From Oscheius dolichura (lineage: Eukaryota; Nematoda; Chromadorea; Rhabditida; Rhabditidae): 64,000 bases of DNA. Each line of letters starts with the position of its first letter. Positions within the stretch are counted from its first letter, which is position 1. The position numbers and the translations under genes were made by a program. The notes below the pieces were generated by a model, which was not told the origin of the DNA, ran no database searches, and saw only the letters and a program-made list of their open reading frames with translations. Location of the stretch: NCBI GenBank assembly GCA_932521035.1, contig OW051494.1:10588001-10652000 (forward strand), read 5' to 3'. This document shows, in pieces, positions 1-9,789 of the stretch.

Positions 1-967
1 GCACTATCAGATTTTTTGACAATTCGTGAAATTTCGGCATCAAGGACCGCGTACAGGGAACCGTCCTTGGTCTGTCCGCGCCACCGGCGGGGAGGTCATT
101 TTGTCCTGCAGGGAACCCGAGCCAAACAAAGAAGACAGGCATGTTATTATGATGAAAAAGTCGGAGAAAAGGATAAAGATATACTATGGGGTGAGATTTG
201 CAAGGTGGCAAATCTTGTCAACCCGCCTGGCAATCTCCCCCCTGGACGGCTGGGTAAACAAGGTTCACAGACCCAAAAAAAGTTTGCTGAGAAATAGGGT
301 CAGCGACAGAGAGAGGACGGCTTGAAATCCGAAAGGTGGAAGTAAAATTTAATCTCGTTTTCTTTGCAGAAACTGTTCCGCGCCCGCTCTCCTCTCACTA
401 TCTCCTCGATCAGCAACCGCCCCCCTCGTCATCCCGGCTAAATGATCTCCGAACTTCTAGGTCATTTTGTCAACTGAACTTGACGATTTTCCCTTATTTT
501 TCTCTTCCTCGTCTTTTTTCCATTCAAGACCATAGAGATATGTCCCGGTACAGTGATGTTTCAGCGTCGAGAAGAGCCGATCCGTCAACCATTAGAGATT
601 TAAGAAGGGGGGAGGATTTTTGCCAGATTTAGAGGGAGATAATGACAGGGACGAGGATATTCACATGGGAAAGGGGTGAATATCGGATTTTCTTCTTCAG
701 ACCAGAATGTAGCCATGAAATGAAGAATACAGTAAGAAAAGCAATGTAATTTCTAGAAATTGAGCTCAAATTCAAAAAAACCATCTGATAAGCCATTGTT
801 TCGCCTTTTAGTCCGTGGAAACCCGTTTTTCACCAGGAAGTGGACAAAACTCTATCTTCCTGGCTCTTTTAGAGGTTTGCCGCCATCTAGAGTCCCTCAA
901 GAATGATAGTGAGGCTTTAAAAATAAAAAATGAGGATAATTTGACCCCTCTCGAGGGTTAGAAGCCT

Positions 968-1116
968 CGGTAGCCAATAGTCCGATCCTCTGCACCCGTA
1001 AAGTCCCGGCAGGACAAGATGTCAAAGCGACACAGTTTTGTAACAGTTTTGAATAATGATGGCCTTACTGCCGAGACTTTACGGGTGCAGGGAAGCGGAC
1101 TATCGACGGCCGAACC
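968..1116. repeat. Palindromic element 1 with PSE-like arms
   Basis: Two inverted arms (992-1012 and 1068-1090) carry the block GCACCCGTAAAGTCCCGGCA and its complement, separated by about 55 bases. The complementarity continues outward for about 20 bases (the left arm is preceded by ATAGTCCGATCC and the right arm followed by its near complement), so the terminal inverted repeat is about 45 bases. No reading frame is present. The inner 21 bases closely match the block 38 bases upstream of the three U2 genes of this window. Confidence 0.75.
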
Positions 1117-1149
1117 GTTTTTGAACCTAGTATAGGAGCTGAGGAGCCC

Positions 1150-1255
1150 GCACCCGTAAAATTTCGGCAGCAGAAAGTTCTTTTGGTAAAACTTACAGTT
1201 CCTTGACTTTCCGAGACTTTACGGGTGCAGGGGAGGGACTACCGATGACCGAACC
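1150..1255. repeat. Palindromic element 2 with PSE-like arms
   Basis: The left arm at 1150-1170 (GCACCCGTAAAATTTCGGCA) faces a right arm at about 1208-1228 (complement ending in ACGGGTGCAG), with a spacer of about 37 bases. The left flank belongs to the GGAGCCC subfamily also seen at 7252, and the right flank to the subfamily of element 1, so this copy looks like a hybrid. Confidence 0.65.
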
Positions 1256-1659
1256 GGCAAAAAGCCCCAAGGTCCTGATTTCCCTCATGGCTGTCCGTTT
1301 CCAGTCAAATCGAGTCCTCTGATACATACTCCAAAGTCCAAAGCTTTTAAACATGGACCCCAGGTCTTTTGTTCCAAAAAATCGCGAGATCAAGAACACA
1401 CACAAACCGTTTCGGATCCCCTAACGTGGCCCGCAGCTCTCCTCCTCGCCTTATTATCGGATAAATGGTCTATGCCCCGTTTTAGTGCTCTGCTCTTTAG
1501 CCATGGTTTGACACCTGTTCAAAGACAGAAGCTTTATATTCCTTTCACTGAGATTTTAAACAATTGGCAGCAAAAAAGCACAATTTTACAAAAAGCTGCA
1601 AAGGTGTTTTGCAGACATTTTCCTGGGGAGGAAGGCAGTTTTTCCACTCATTCTTGTGC

Positions 1660-2160
1660 ATTTATCTACCAGATCCCTTTTTCGCCAGGGCCCATTTGGG
1701 AAAAACACAAAACCCGGCTCAAATAGGCCATTTTCAAGCCTCTAGCCCTCAAAGATGTTGAAGAAGGATATTTTTGCAAATTCAAATCTTCCGCTTATCT
1801 CAATCGCCCTGGTGCTGTTAAATAAGAAGGGCTCCGGCTACGGGATCCAGTTCTTCCTGATCAGCTCGATCTGACGATTCCAACGAGCTATCGGACTTCC
1901 AGTCTAGTTAAGATTTCGGGCCGTGGCTCCTCCATCAGTCTCGGAAGGGGGTTAACTCAATTAAGACTGCTGGGGAGGGTTAGTATGGGGCCTATTTCAG
2001 GTCGAAATACGTGCAGGGGATTCATTCTGGCTGAGATAAAAACACTATCTTGTAGAGCTCGAGGAGCTCTTTCCAACGGTATATAATAGATCCACAGAAG
2101 TGGAGAAGTTCGGGCCGAGTCATTCGATTCTTGACCAGGAGCTTCGGTTGGGCTCAGGCG
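1660..2160 (-). repeat. Dispersed repeat R1, near full length
   Basis: This is one of ten R1 copies. It is read on the minus strand and contains the family landmarks in order: the short palindrome around AGAGCTC, a cctatttcaggtcgaaat segment, a cacggcccgaaatctt-type segment, and a tail with the accaaatgggccctggcg motif. There is no open frame. The full family unit is about 500 bp. Confidence 0.7.
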
Positions 2161-2457
2161 GTGATCCGTTCCATTTCCCCTTTTTCTCGAAAAGTTCTGG
2201 TCAATTCTGGAGCCCCCCTCCTACCTGTTGAACTCTGTTGTTCTTTTGATAGATAGCTCCCCTTTTTTTTCGTAGTTGTTTGTCCCTCGTCCTTATTACC
2301 CATGCTAATCTGCCTGTCCTCGTATCATTCCACATTCCAATAGCTATTGTTCTCGTCCTTTTCTCGCCCCGTTTCCCTATTGTTCTCTGTTATTTCTACT
2401 ATATTCCTGCTCTTTTACTCGTCGTAAAAGAAAGTCCCCCAATAAATCACGAGAAAT

Positions 2458-5164
2458 ATGACCATCTCCTATTCTGGGAACTATCTCCAGCTGCTCTTCC
2501 GATGGAAAGGCTCCATGTGGAAATCCGTCTGGAAAGAGCTCCTAATTTATTTGTCTATTTATTATATGATACGGTATTTTTATTTCTATGGTGTTGATTG
2601 GTTTGCCAATAAAGAAGAAGCTCAACAGTGGAGGTAAGCCGGGTTAATTTCGGGTTGGCGCGCCTCGAAGCATATTTCATCGTCTTGTGGTAGGTCCTGA
2701 ACGGAATTTTTTATACCATTCTGCTCAGCAGATCAAGGGCCACATTCCAGTAGTCTTTCAAATTATAATTTCCCTGTGGGACCCTGCCCGCGCTGTGATT
2801 TTAGCTCGAAATAGGAAATCGAGCCAAAATGGGGCAAATTTCTGGAAAATTCTATTAAGTTTCCGTGTGAGACTGTCGGACGGTAGTTTTTGATCTGTCA
2901 CATTAAATTCCGTCGATAATTGTATTCGAAACAAGCCGCAATTGTCAAAACAGCGCATTCTGTCCGGAAAAAGGTTCCAAAGGCGCGTAACCCTTTCCAC
3001 ACCCCGGGAACTCTCCAAAATCCCAAAATTCCTAAATAGAACCACTTTTTGGACATTATAGTTCATTTATAGTTTATTTTCACACAAGGGATCATGCTTT
3101 TCGGGACCTCTAGTCCCCCGATTTTCAATTTTGTCCCTGAAAATCAGGAACGCGCTGCCGTTTTTCGGTAAATCACGGCCAAAACACAGTTAAAGTCCCG
3201 AAGCGACTGTACCTTGTGTTAAAATTACTTGTTCTTAAATTTCAGGACATTAATTGAGGCCCTGTGCCGCCGGTTCCACGAGTACACCCAGCAGATTCCC
3301 CTTACCTTCCTCCTTGGTTTCTACATCACCAATGTTGTTACCCGCTGGTGGCACCAATTTGAGGCTCTCCCCTGGCCAGAGGACCTCATCTCCCATGCCT
3401 GTTCAACCATGTCCAGTCAGGATGAAGCTACCGTAAAACGACGGCATAGAATAGCGAGATATATTAATCTGTCCGCTGCTCTGGCTTGGCGGGATATTTC
3501 ATCGAAGATACGGTTGAGGTTCCCGCATGTTAGAAGCTTGATAAACGCTGGCCTCTTGACGGAGAAGGAATACCTGATTTTGGAAGATATCCACGTAAGT
3601 TCTAGGGGTTTCAGAGGGAAAAAAATAAGAGATTTTAGAAAAGTTGTGAGACTCTCCGCTGGATGACGCCACTTCATTGGGTCTCGCAGCTATTAGGACA
3701 GGAAGAGAAGGTAGGAGACTTACAGTAACCGGAAATGGGTGGTATCCCAGTTATTTGTTCCATTTCTGTTCCTGAAATGTCTATGAATTGCATCACCCGG
3801 AATTGTCTGACTCAGATCTCTAGCGGCCATTCTCGCAGCCCTTTGGCGGCTGAAATATCCCCTGATGTCGATCTTCCCGTGAAATGCACCTGAACCGACA
3901 GCAATTCCCAATAGGTGAAGGGGGCGATGTGGGTTGAAGCGCACTGAGGACATCCCGCACCCGTAGAATCTCGGCAGCAGAGCGCAATGGCTTGACAGCG
4001 CCTGCTAGCAGGAGTATCGCTTCTCGGCCTTATGGCTAAGATCAAAGTGTAGTAATCGTTCTTATCGAATTAACCTTCGATATATACCGCTATTGTGGTA
4101 TACAAGGTTAACCGATTTTTGAGACCTGAAGTGGTAGCTGGCTTGCTAGCTCCTCTTCATGGGTCGGCCCAGCGTTGCACTGCTGCTGGGAACGGCCCTC
4201 CCCCAATGGGGGGAAATAAACAATACAGTGCAAGAAAGGAACAAATGACTGTAATCCTGACTTTTTTTTCGAAGTGTTGTCTCATTTTCCAGGAGAACAA
4301 GCTCGTAGCCCCTATGATTAGTAATTTCGTCAATGAGATCAAGCTCTTCCGTAATTCTCTTCGTCGTCTGTACTGCTACGACTGGGTAAGTCTATCCCTT
4401 CCCTTCTTTCAACCAAACCTTCCCCAGGTCTCTGTCCCCCTCGTCTATACCCAAGTCGCTGTCACTGCTACATTTTCCTACTTCTTCTTTGCCCTCTTTG
4501 GCCGGTATTTTCTCCATTTCTTACAAACAACCAGGTCAATTTCCAGACAAACATTCAGGCGTATTTTAGAAGGCGAGAATGAGATCGACGTCGGGATTCC
4601 TATCCTCCTAATAGCTCAGTTTCTGTTCTTTGTCGGGTGGCTACAAGTCGGGCAGGATCTGATGCGGCCATTTGGCTTGGAGGATGAGTTAGAAGCCATT
4701 TTTTAGAGGAAATAAAGGAGGAAATTACAGTAATATCGAGCTGAATTATATTCTGGACCGGAATATACAGACATCCTTCACTCTGACCTCGAGATTGGCT
4801 TTGAGTGCACCGCGTAAGTTTTAAATATTACTTGGAAGCCATTTTTGACCCACCACAGTTAGACAGCGCTGTGGCTCTTTTCCCCGCCCGCCTTTCCCTC
4901 CAAATAATTCCATTCAAAGCCAATTTTTAGCAGATTTTGAGGAGGATCCATTCTGGAAGAACGACGGCAAAATTCCCCGCCTCCCCCATACCAGAAGCAG
5001 CAGTGCGATTGCGGAACGCCGGCCAAAACTCCACTCCTACATTGATATTGAGATAGATGGTATGACAAGAATCGGCAGAATAAAACGACACTGGCGGAAG
5101 AAGAGGTACTATTTTTGTCTAAAATGGAAGAAAATATTCCATTTATAGGTATATTGGCTTCTGA
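2458..5164 (+). CDS. Bestrophin-family chloride channel, copy A (407 aa, 8 exons)
   Basis: Exons 2458-2633, 3246-3594, 3639-3710, 4293-4385, 4428-4687, 4731-4813, 4931-5105 and 5149-5164 give 408 codons with every phase closing. Bestrophins form calcium-activated anion channels in membranes. Seen here: the first membrane segment with [11 protein letters not shown]; the neck-forming helix [10 protein letters not shown], whose Ile and two Phe match the hydrophobic gate of vertebrate bestrophins; NVVTRWW; WPED; the conserved block [24 protein letters not shown]; and, after the last membrane segments, [19 protein letters not shown], the acidic Ca2+-clasp region. Here the clasp is EDDN rather than the DDDD of its neighbours. 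The protein ends YIGF, matching the HIGW/HINW ends of the other two copies. Intron 3 (3711-4292) hosts a U2 snRNA gene on the same strand. The exon 5 donor is GTTAGA, a weak match. Confidence 0.93.
3957..3977 (+). promoter_or_regulatory. Putative proximal sequence element (PSE) of U2 copy 1
   Basis: The block GCACCCGTAGAATCTCGGCA ends 38 bases before the U2 start. The same block at the same distance precedes the other two U2 copies. Nematode snRNA genes are known to need a PSE at roughly -65 to -40 that binds the SNAP complex, and the position fits. That this block is the PSE is an inference from position and conservation. Confidence 0.6.
4016..4202 (+). ncRNA. U2-like snRNA, copy 1
   Basis: The 5' end ATCGCTTCTCGGCCTTATGG followed by CTAAGATCAAAGTGTAGTA is the nearly universal start of U2 snRNA, including the branch-point-pairing GUAGUA. 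An Sm-type site ATTTTTGA lies at about 4115-4122. The 3' part folds as the terminal stem-loop around GTTGCACTGCTGCTGGGAAC. The length of about 187 bases is normal for U2. Directly after GUAGUA the RNA reads AUCGUUCU, where I expect UCUGUUCU; all three copies share this. It lies in intron 3 of bestrophin A, in the same orientation. Confidence 0.88.
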
Positions 5165-5234
5165 AAAAGTTCGTTGATTTGATGGTAAATAATTATAAAG
5201 ATTTGAATCTATTTACGTGTGTCTCTGCTTCTCC

Positions 5235-5607
5235 CCTTCAGTGGATCTAGTATATACCGTTAGAAAGAGCTCTTCGAGCTCTACAAGACGCTGTTTTTAT
5301 TTTGGCCAGAATCAATTTCCTGCACTTGTTTTGGTTAAAAATAGGTCCCATACTAACCCTCCCCAGCAGTCTCAATTGAGTTATCCCCTTCCGAGACTGA
5401 TGGAGGAGCCACGGCCCGAAATCTGGACTACAATGGAAGTCCGATAGCTCGTTGGAATCGTCAGATCGAGCTGATCAGGAAGAACTGGGTCCCGTGGCCG
5501 TAGCCCTTCTTATTCAACAGCAGCAGGGCGATTGAGAGAAGTGGAAGATTTGAATTTGCAAAAATATAGATAAATTGATAAAAATGGAACCTGAATTTTT
5601 CGATCCC
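5235..5607 (+). repeat. Dispersed repeat R1
   Basis: R1 copy running from the TATATACCGTTAGAAAGAGC landmark to the AAATGGAACCTGAATTTTT tail, immediately downstream of bestrophin A. The segment GAGACTGATGGAGGAGCCAC typical of long copies is present. There is no coding potential. Confidence 0.7.
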
Positions 5608-5881
5608 TGTTGTCATTCCCTGCTGACTCATTCCTGCCCTTCTGGGCCACCTCTACGTCGCCGTCTTTTTATAGAAATGATCCTTCCTGATGCCTCCGCC
5701 ACCTATTGTTTACCCTTTGTCCTTTTAACATATGATAATCTGACGGTCTGGTTTCATTGATATTCTACGGATGGCCCTTTCCCCGCATTGTTTCACGGCG
5801 GGAAAACCCCCTGCCTTCTTCGTTGTTCTCTGTCATTTTATTCGCTGCCTGTGACCCCTGCCCCGATAGAAGGCGAAGCAA

Positions 5882-8346
5882 ATGACGATCTCTTATTCTG
5901 GTAACTTTGTTCAATTGCTATTCCGATGGAAGGGATCCATGTGGAGGTCCGTCTGGAAGCAGCTTCTCTTCTATTTGATTGTATATTATTTGATACGGGG
6001 TTTCTATCTTTATGGAATTGATTGGTTCGTCGCGGGAGAGGAAGCCAAGAGGTGGAGGTGAGAAATAGTGGTATTCACTCTCTCCAGCCCCCGTAAAGTC
6101 TCGGCAGGAAGAATATGGCTGGTTGAATAAACTTCGCAAAAATTAACCAAACTTCTGTTCCCTTTTTTACACTGTATTGTTTATTTCCCCCAATTGGGGG
6201 AGGGCCGTTCCCAGCAGCAGTGCAACGCTGGGCCGACCCATGAAGAGGAGCTAGCAAGCCAGCTACCACTTCAGGTCTCAAAAATCGGTTAACCTTGTAT
6301 ACCACAATAGCGGTATATATCGAAGGTTAATTCGATAAGAACGATTACTACACTTTGATCTTAGCCATAAGGCCGAGAAGCGATACTCATGTTTGCCGGC
6401 GCGGTCAAGCCATTGCGCCCTGCTGCCGAGATTCTACGGGTGCGGCACGGGCGCACTTTCTGTCCACACTTCTCCCATTACAGGAATATCTTTGAAACAA
6501 TTTCCCGCCGATTTGATCGCTACACCGAGCGGATTCCCCTGACGTTCCTGCTCGGTTTCTACATTACAAATGTGGTTACCCGCTGGTGGCAGCAGTTTGA
6601 GGCTCTTCCCTGGCCAGAGGACCTGGTCTCCCATGCCTGTGCAACTTTACGCCGTAATGGTGAAGCCACAGTGATTCGGCGACATCTAATTGCTCGATAT
6701 GCTAACTTATGCGCTGCTCTGGCTTGGCGGGATATTTCCTCCAAAATTAGGATGCGGTTTCCGACTGTGAGAAGCCTAATCACAGCTGGATTGATGACGG
6801 AGAAGGAATACGAAATGCTGGAAGATATTCACGTTAGTATCGCTTATTCTTGGGGGTAAAAAAGACCGGGAAATTTAGAGGAGCTGTGAAACTCTTCGAT
6901 GGATGACGCCGCTTCATTGGATCGCTCAATTATTGGGCCAGGAACAGGAGGTGGGCGTTTTATCCTATTTTTTCTTTAAAAACGGCGAATCAGGGTTTTT
7001 TTGGGGGGAAAAGGGTTCTAAAATGGCTCAGAAAGGTCTGGAACCCGGAAAACTGTCCTAGGTCTCGTCCCGATGAACTTTGGGGCCGCGAAATGCCCGC
7101 CAAAAGATTAATCCTTCAGGAAACGACTCTCTGCGCCCCGATGATCAGTAATTTCATCAATGAGCTCAAACTCTACCGTAATTCTCTTCGGCGGCTGTTC
7201 TGCTACGATTGGGTTCGTTTCCTTTACTTTCTGGCGATTTTACAGGAGCCCGCACCCGTAAAATTTCGGCAGTTGAATGCTCCTTTACTGGCGGCGCGCC
7301 TGCGTTCATAATCTCCGCGCTGCCAAGATTTTACGGGTGCGGGCGCGTGAGCTTTTCAACTAAATGTTCCCAGGTCTGCGTTCCCCTCGTCTATACCCAA
7401 GTCGCAGCAATGGCTACCTATTCCTTCTTCTTTTTTGCCCTTGTCGCTAGGTTTCCTCCCCATTTTTTCTACATTTCACCTCAAAATTACAGACAAACGC
7501 TCATTCCTGACATAGAAAGTGGCAAGGAGATTGATTTCGGCGTTCCGATAATGCTGATAGCTGAATTTATGTTCTATGTCGGATGGTTTCAGGTGGGACA
7601 GGATCTGATGCGGCCATTTGGCCTCGATGATGAGTAAGAAACAGTTTATTATGGGAGAAAGGGGGGAAATTACAGCGACATCGAGCTGAACTACATCCTG
7701 GACCGGAATATACAGACGTCTTTCGCGTTGACTTCAAGATTGGCTGTCAGCGGACCGCGTAAGGCTATTATATACCGATAGAAAGAGCTCGTCGAGCTCT
7801 ATCTAGTCGTGTAAATATCCCCGCCAAAATGAGTGCTATGCACCTATTTCAAATTCAATTTGGAAATTTGAATATTCAAAATATCCTCCCCCGTATCTTT
7901 GAGGGCTTGGAAATAGCCTATAGGAGCCGGGGTTTGTGTTTTTCCCACCAAATGGACCCTGGCGAAGAAGATCTGATAGATAACTCTACAAAAAATTGAA
8001 CCTAACTTTTTCGAGTCCATGTAGTGAGAGCCACAGATCCGCAGCGCTGTGGCTCTTTTCCCGGACCATTTCTCCTTCCAAATAATCCTATTTCCTATCG
8101 AATTTTCAGCCGAATTCGAGGGTGACCCATTCTGGACGAGCAAACAAGGCAAGATCAACCCGCTGCCCCATACCAAGCACAGTAGCCTGATTGCTGAACA
8201 CAAGCCAAAGCTTCACTCGTACGTCGAGCTGGATAAAGAAGGCCTGAAGAAGATTGGCAGCGTAAAGGGTCAAAAACGGCTGAAAAAGTAGGATTTTCCC
8301 CAAAAATTGATGCCGAAATCCCTATTTTAGACACATCGGCTGGTGA
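5882..8346 (+). CDS. Bestrophin-family chloride channel, copy B (408 aa, 8 exons)
   Basis: Exons 5882-6057, 6484-6832, 6879-6950, 7120-7212, 7374-7633, 7676-7758, 8110-8287 and 8331-8346 give 409 codons. The first six exons have exactly the lengths of copy A, showing tandem duplication. It carries the same landmarks: [10 protein letters not shown] gate helix, [35 protein letters not shown], and the Ca2+-clasp region with [17 protein letters not shown]. The last junction (AAA AA|A CAC ATC GGC TGG TGA) was chosen because both neighbours end with the same xxIxW/F pattern. Reading straight through would stop at a TAG at the splice site instead. Intron 1 hosts U2 copy 2 antisense, intron 4 a palindromic element, and intron 6 an R1 repeat. 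The donor of exon 4 is GTTCGT, unusual. Confidence 0.92.
6087..6107 (+). promoter_or_regulatory. Outward partner of the U2 copy 2 PSE-like block
   Basis: The block CCCCCGTAAAGTCTCGGCAG faces right, towards U2 copy 2, while the PSE-like block at 6423-6443 faces left. U2 copy 2 is therefore bracketed by an inverted pair, as in the stand-alone palindromic elements but with a gene inside. No transcript start is evident for this half. Confidence 0.45.
6198..6384 (-). ncRNA. U2-like snRNA, copy 2 (antisense in a bestrophin intron)
   Basis: Read on the minus strand from 6384, it matches copy 1 throughout the 5' domain, the branch-point-recognition region, the Sm-type site and the terminal stem-loop; I saw no difference over the first 100 bases. 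The same AUCGUUCU variant follows GUAGUA. It lies inside intron 1 of bestrophin B, opposite to the host gene. Confidence 0.87.
6423..6443 (-). promoter_or_regulatory. Putative PSE of U2 copy 2
   Basis: On the minus strand this is the same GCACCCGTAGAATCTCGGCA block as before copy 1, and it again ends 38 bases before the U2 start. Position and identity support a SNAPc-bound PSE; function is inferred. Confidence 0.6.
7252..7340. repeat. Palindromic element 3 with PSE-like arms, in bestrophin B intron 4
   Basis: Arms 7252-7272 (GCACCCGTAAAATTTCGGCA) and 7320-7340 (complement of the same block with one change) are separated by 47 bases. The element nearly fills intron 4 of bestrophin B and accounts for that intron being longer than the matching introns of the other two copies. 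Confidence 0.7.
7770..8013 (+). repeat. Dispersed repeat R1 (short form) in bestrophin B intron 6
   Basis: It has the palindrome AGAGCTCGTCGAGCTCT, the segment GGAAATTTGAATATTCAAAA and the tail ACCAAATGGACCCTGGCGAA of R1, without the middle portion of the long form. The matching introns in bestrophins A and C lack it, so it inserted after the gene duplication. Confidence 0.7.
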
Positions 8347-9789
8347 AACTCGCCTATTTTTAGAAAAACTGTGATAATAATAAATTCCTCCCGCTGATTT
8401 CTGAACAAAATGGTCTTTTTCCTATGTTTTGTGGCCTTTTCACGCCGAATTAGCGGGCACGTTGACTGATTGATGGAACAGTTGATGGGTGGCGGCCTTG
8501 GAGCGGAGTTTACTAACCGGGAACACTTCGACAGGGAAAAAAAGAGACCGTTCTTCTTGATAGACTCGAGTTGCTTTGCGAGGACTACTTGAGACAAGGA
8601 TACTGGTTTCTAGAGGAGAAAAATATATGGGGTTTTTGGATAGGGTAGCCAGAAGATGAAACAGTTTTCTCTAACCTGACCGGAATAGTCTAGGTGAATG
8701 GCCTCCGATCCCCTGCACCCGTAAAGTCTCAGAAGGAGGATCATCTTTATTCAAAACAGCTACAAAACTGTAAAGCCTTTATACCTCCGACTTGCCGAGA
8801 ATTTACGGGTGCAGGGGATGGAACTTTCGAGGACAGAGCGGAAATCTTGACCCAGCCAGTTGAGAACCCCCAAGGACATTTACTACTGTTGTGATGTTGC
8901 CTCTAAGACGCCCTCTTATGGGGTAAACAGGTCAATAATTTTCTGTTCTTATTTATGAGAGTACCAGGAGTTCTTTCACCGTTGTGGCAGTTCAAAAGAG
9001 AACATTGGCTGCCAACTTTCAAAGTTTCATTACGAGTCCGAAAAAGTGGGTGTTCCTCTAAATTTTGGAACCACCGTAATCTACAGGAAATTCTCTACAA
9101 AACTACAGTGGTAGAATTTTTAAAATCCAGAGAAATAAGGAGAAATAGCTCCTTTTTGGGAAAAGAGGACCTTCTGGTGGTTTTCTGTCGTTGTGAGACA
9201 CTTTCCCACGTTTCTTCCTCAACAGTAGGTCAGACAATGAGAGCAAATATTGTAGCCGTTTCTTTGAATCTTAATGGTCTTTGAAAATGGACAAAAGCCG
9301 CTCTGAATGGCGGAACGGTGACGGAGAGCGATGATTCAGACTGCGGCTCCATTTCACCCCCTGGAGGTCTAGATCTTTTCGATCTGTTCAAAAACTGATT
9401 ACCGCGGTAATTTTCTTTCATTTCCACCACTCAATTCTCCTCTTTTCACCTCTATTTCTTGATAAATATACGTCAGTTGCCTAATTTTCGCTCTAAATTC
9501 CCTTCCAATCGTTCCATTCTTTCTTTGGCGGCCTCCACAGCCCGAAGAAAACGATCGGCAATGTTTCAACACGAGACAGGAGTCCAAAAAAACTTCTGCA
9601 ACATGTTCTTGACTCATCCCAGGCCTTCTACATTCCTTTACCTAACAAATAACTTTAGCCCCTATTGGGAGAGAAACTCGTTTCTCGCCATCCTTCCATT
9701 TCTCTCAAAAGGTCACAGTCGTTGGTTCTTTATCAAATTGGGCGGAACCGTCAGCTACTCAGCTCCCCATCCTTGGTCCCCCCTAGAAG
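8347..9789. other. Gene-free spacer between bestrophins B and C
   Basis: No supported coding region. It contains palindromic element 4 (arms at about 8715-8733 and 8802-8823, GCACCCGTAAAGTCTC against AATTTACGGGTGCAGGGG, spacer about 66 bases). The rest is unstructured to my reading, with a short segment around 9080 (AATTCTCTACAAAACTACAG) that recurs near 43850. Confidence 0.5.
8715..8823. repeat. Palindromic element 4 with PSE-like arms
   Basis: Inverted arms carrying GCACCCGTAAAGTCTC and its complement flank a spacer of about 66 bases. The left outer flank CCGATCCCC matches elements 1 and 5. The left arm is degraded after AGTCTC (AGAAG in place of GGCAG). Confidence 0.65.

Larger units (their letters stand above)
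1..2457. other. Gene-free stretch before the bestrophin cluster
   Basis: No coding region could be supported on either strand: open frames are short, lack splice-consistent continuation and resemble no family I know. The stretch holds two palindromic elements (968-1116 and 1150-1255) and one minus-orientation R1 repeat (1660-2160). The last 200 bases are pyrimidine-rich and lead into the first bestrophin start codon, so the promoter of that gene probably lies here, but no TATA box or trans-splice acceptor was convincing. Confidence 0.5.

Noticed and set aside
4095-4706. Long open frame beginning [18 protein letters not shown], also seen antisense at 6075 and 11811
   Set aside because: The shared part is the U2 snRNA sequence read as protein; downstream it merges with bestrophin exons. 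It is an RNA gene, not a conserved coding repeat.
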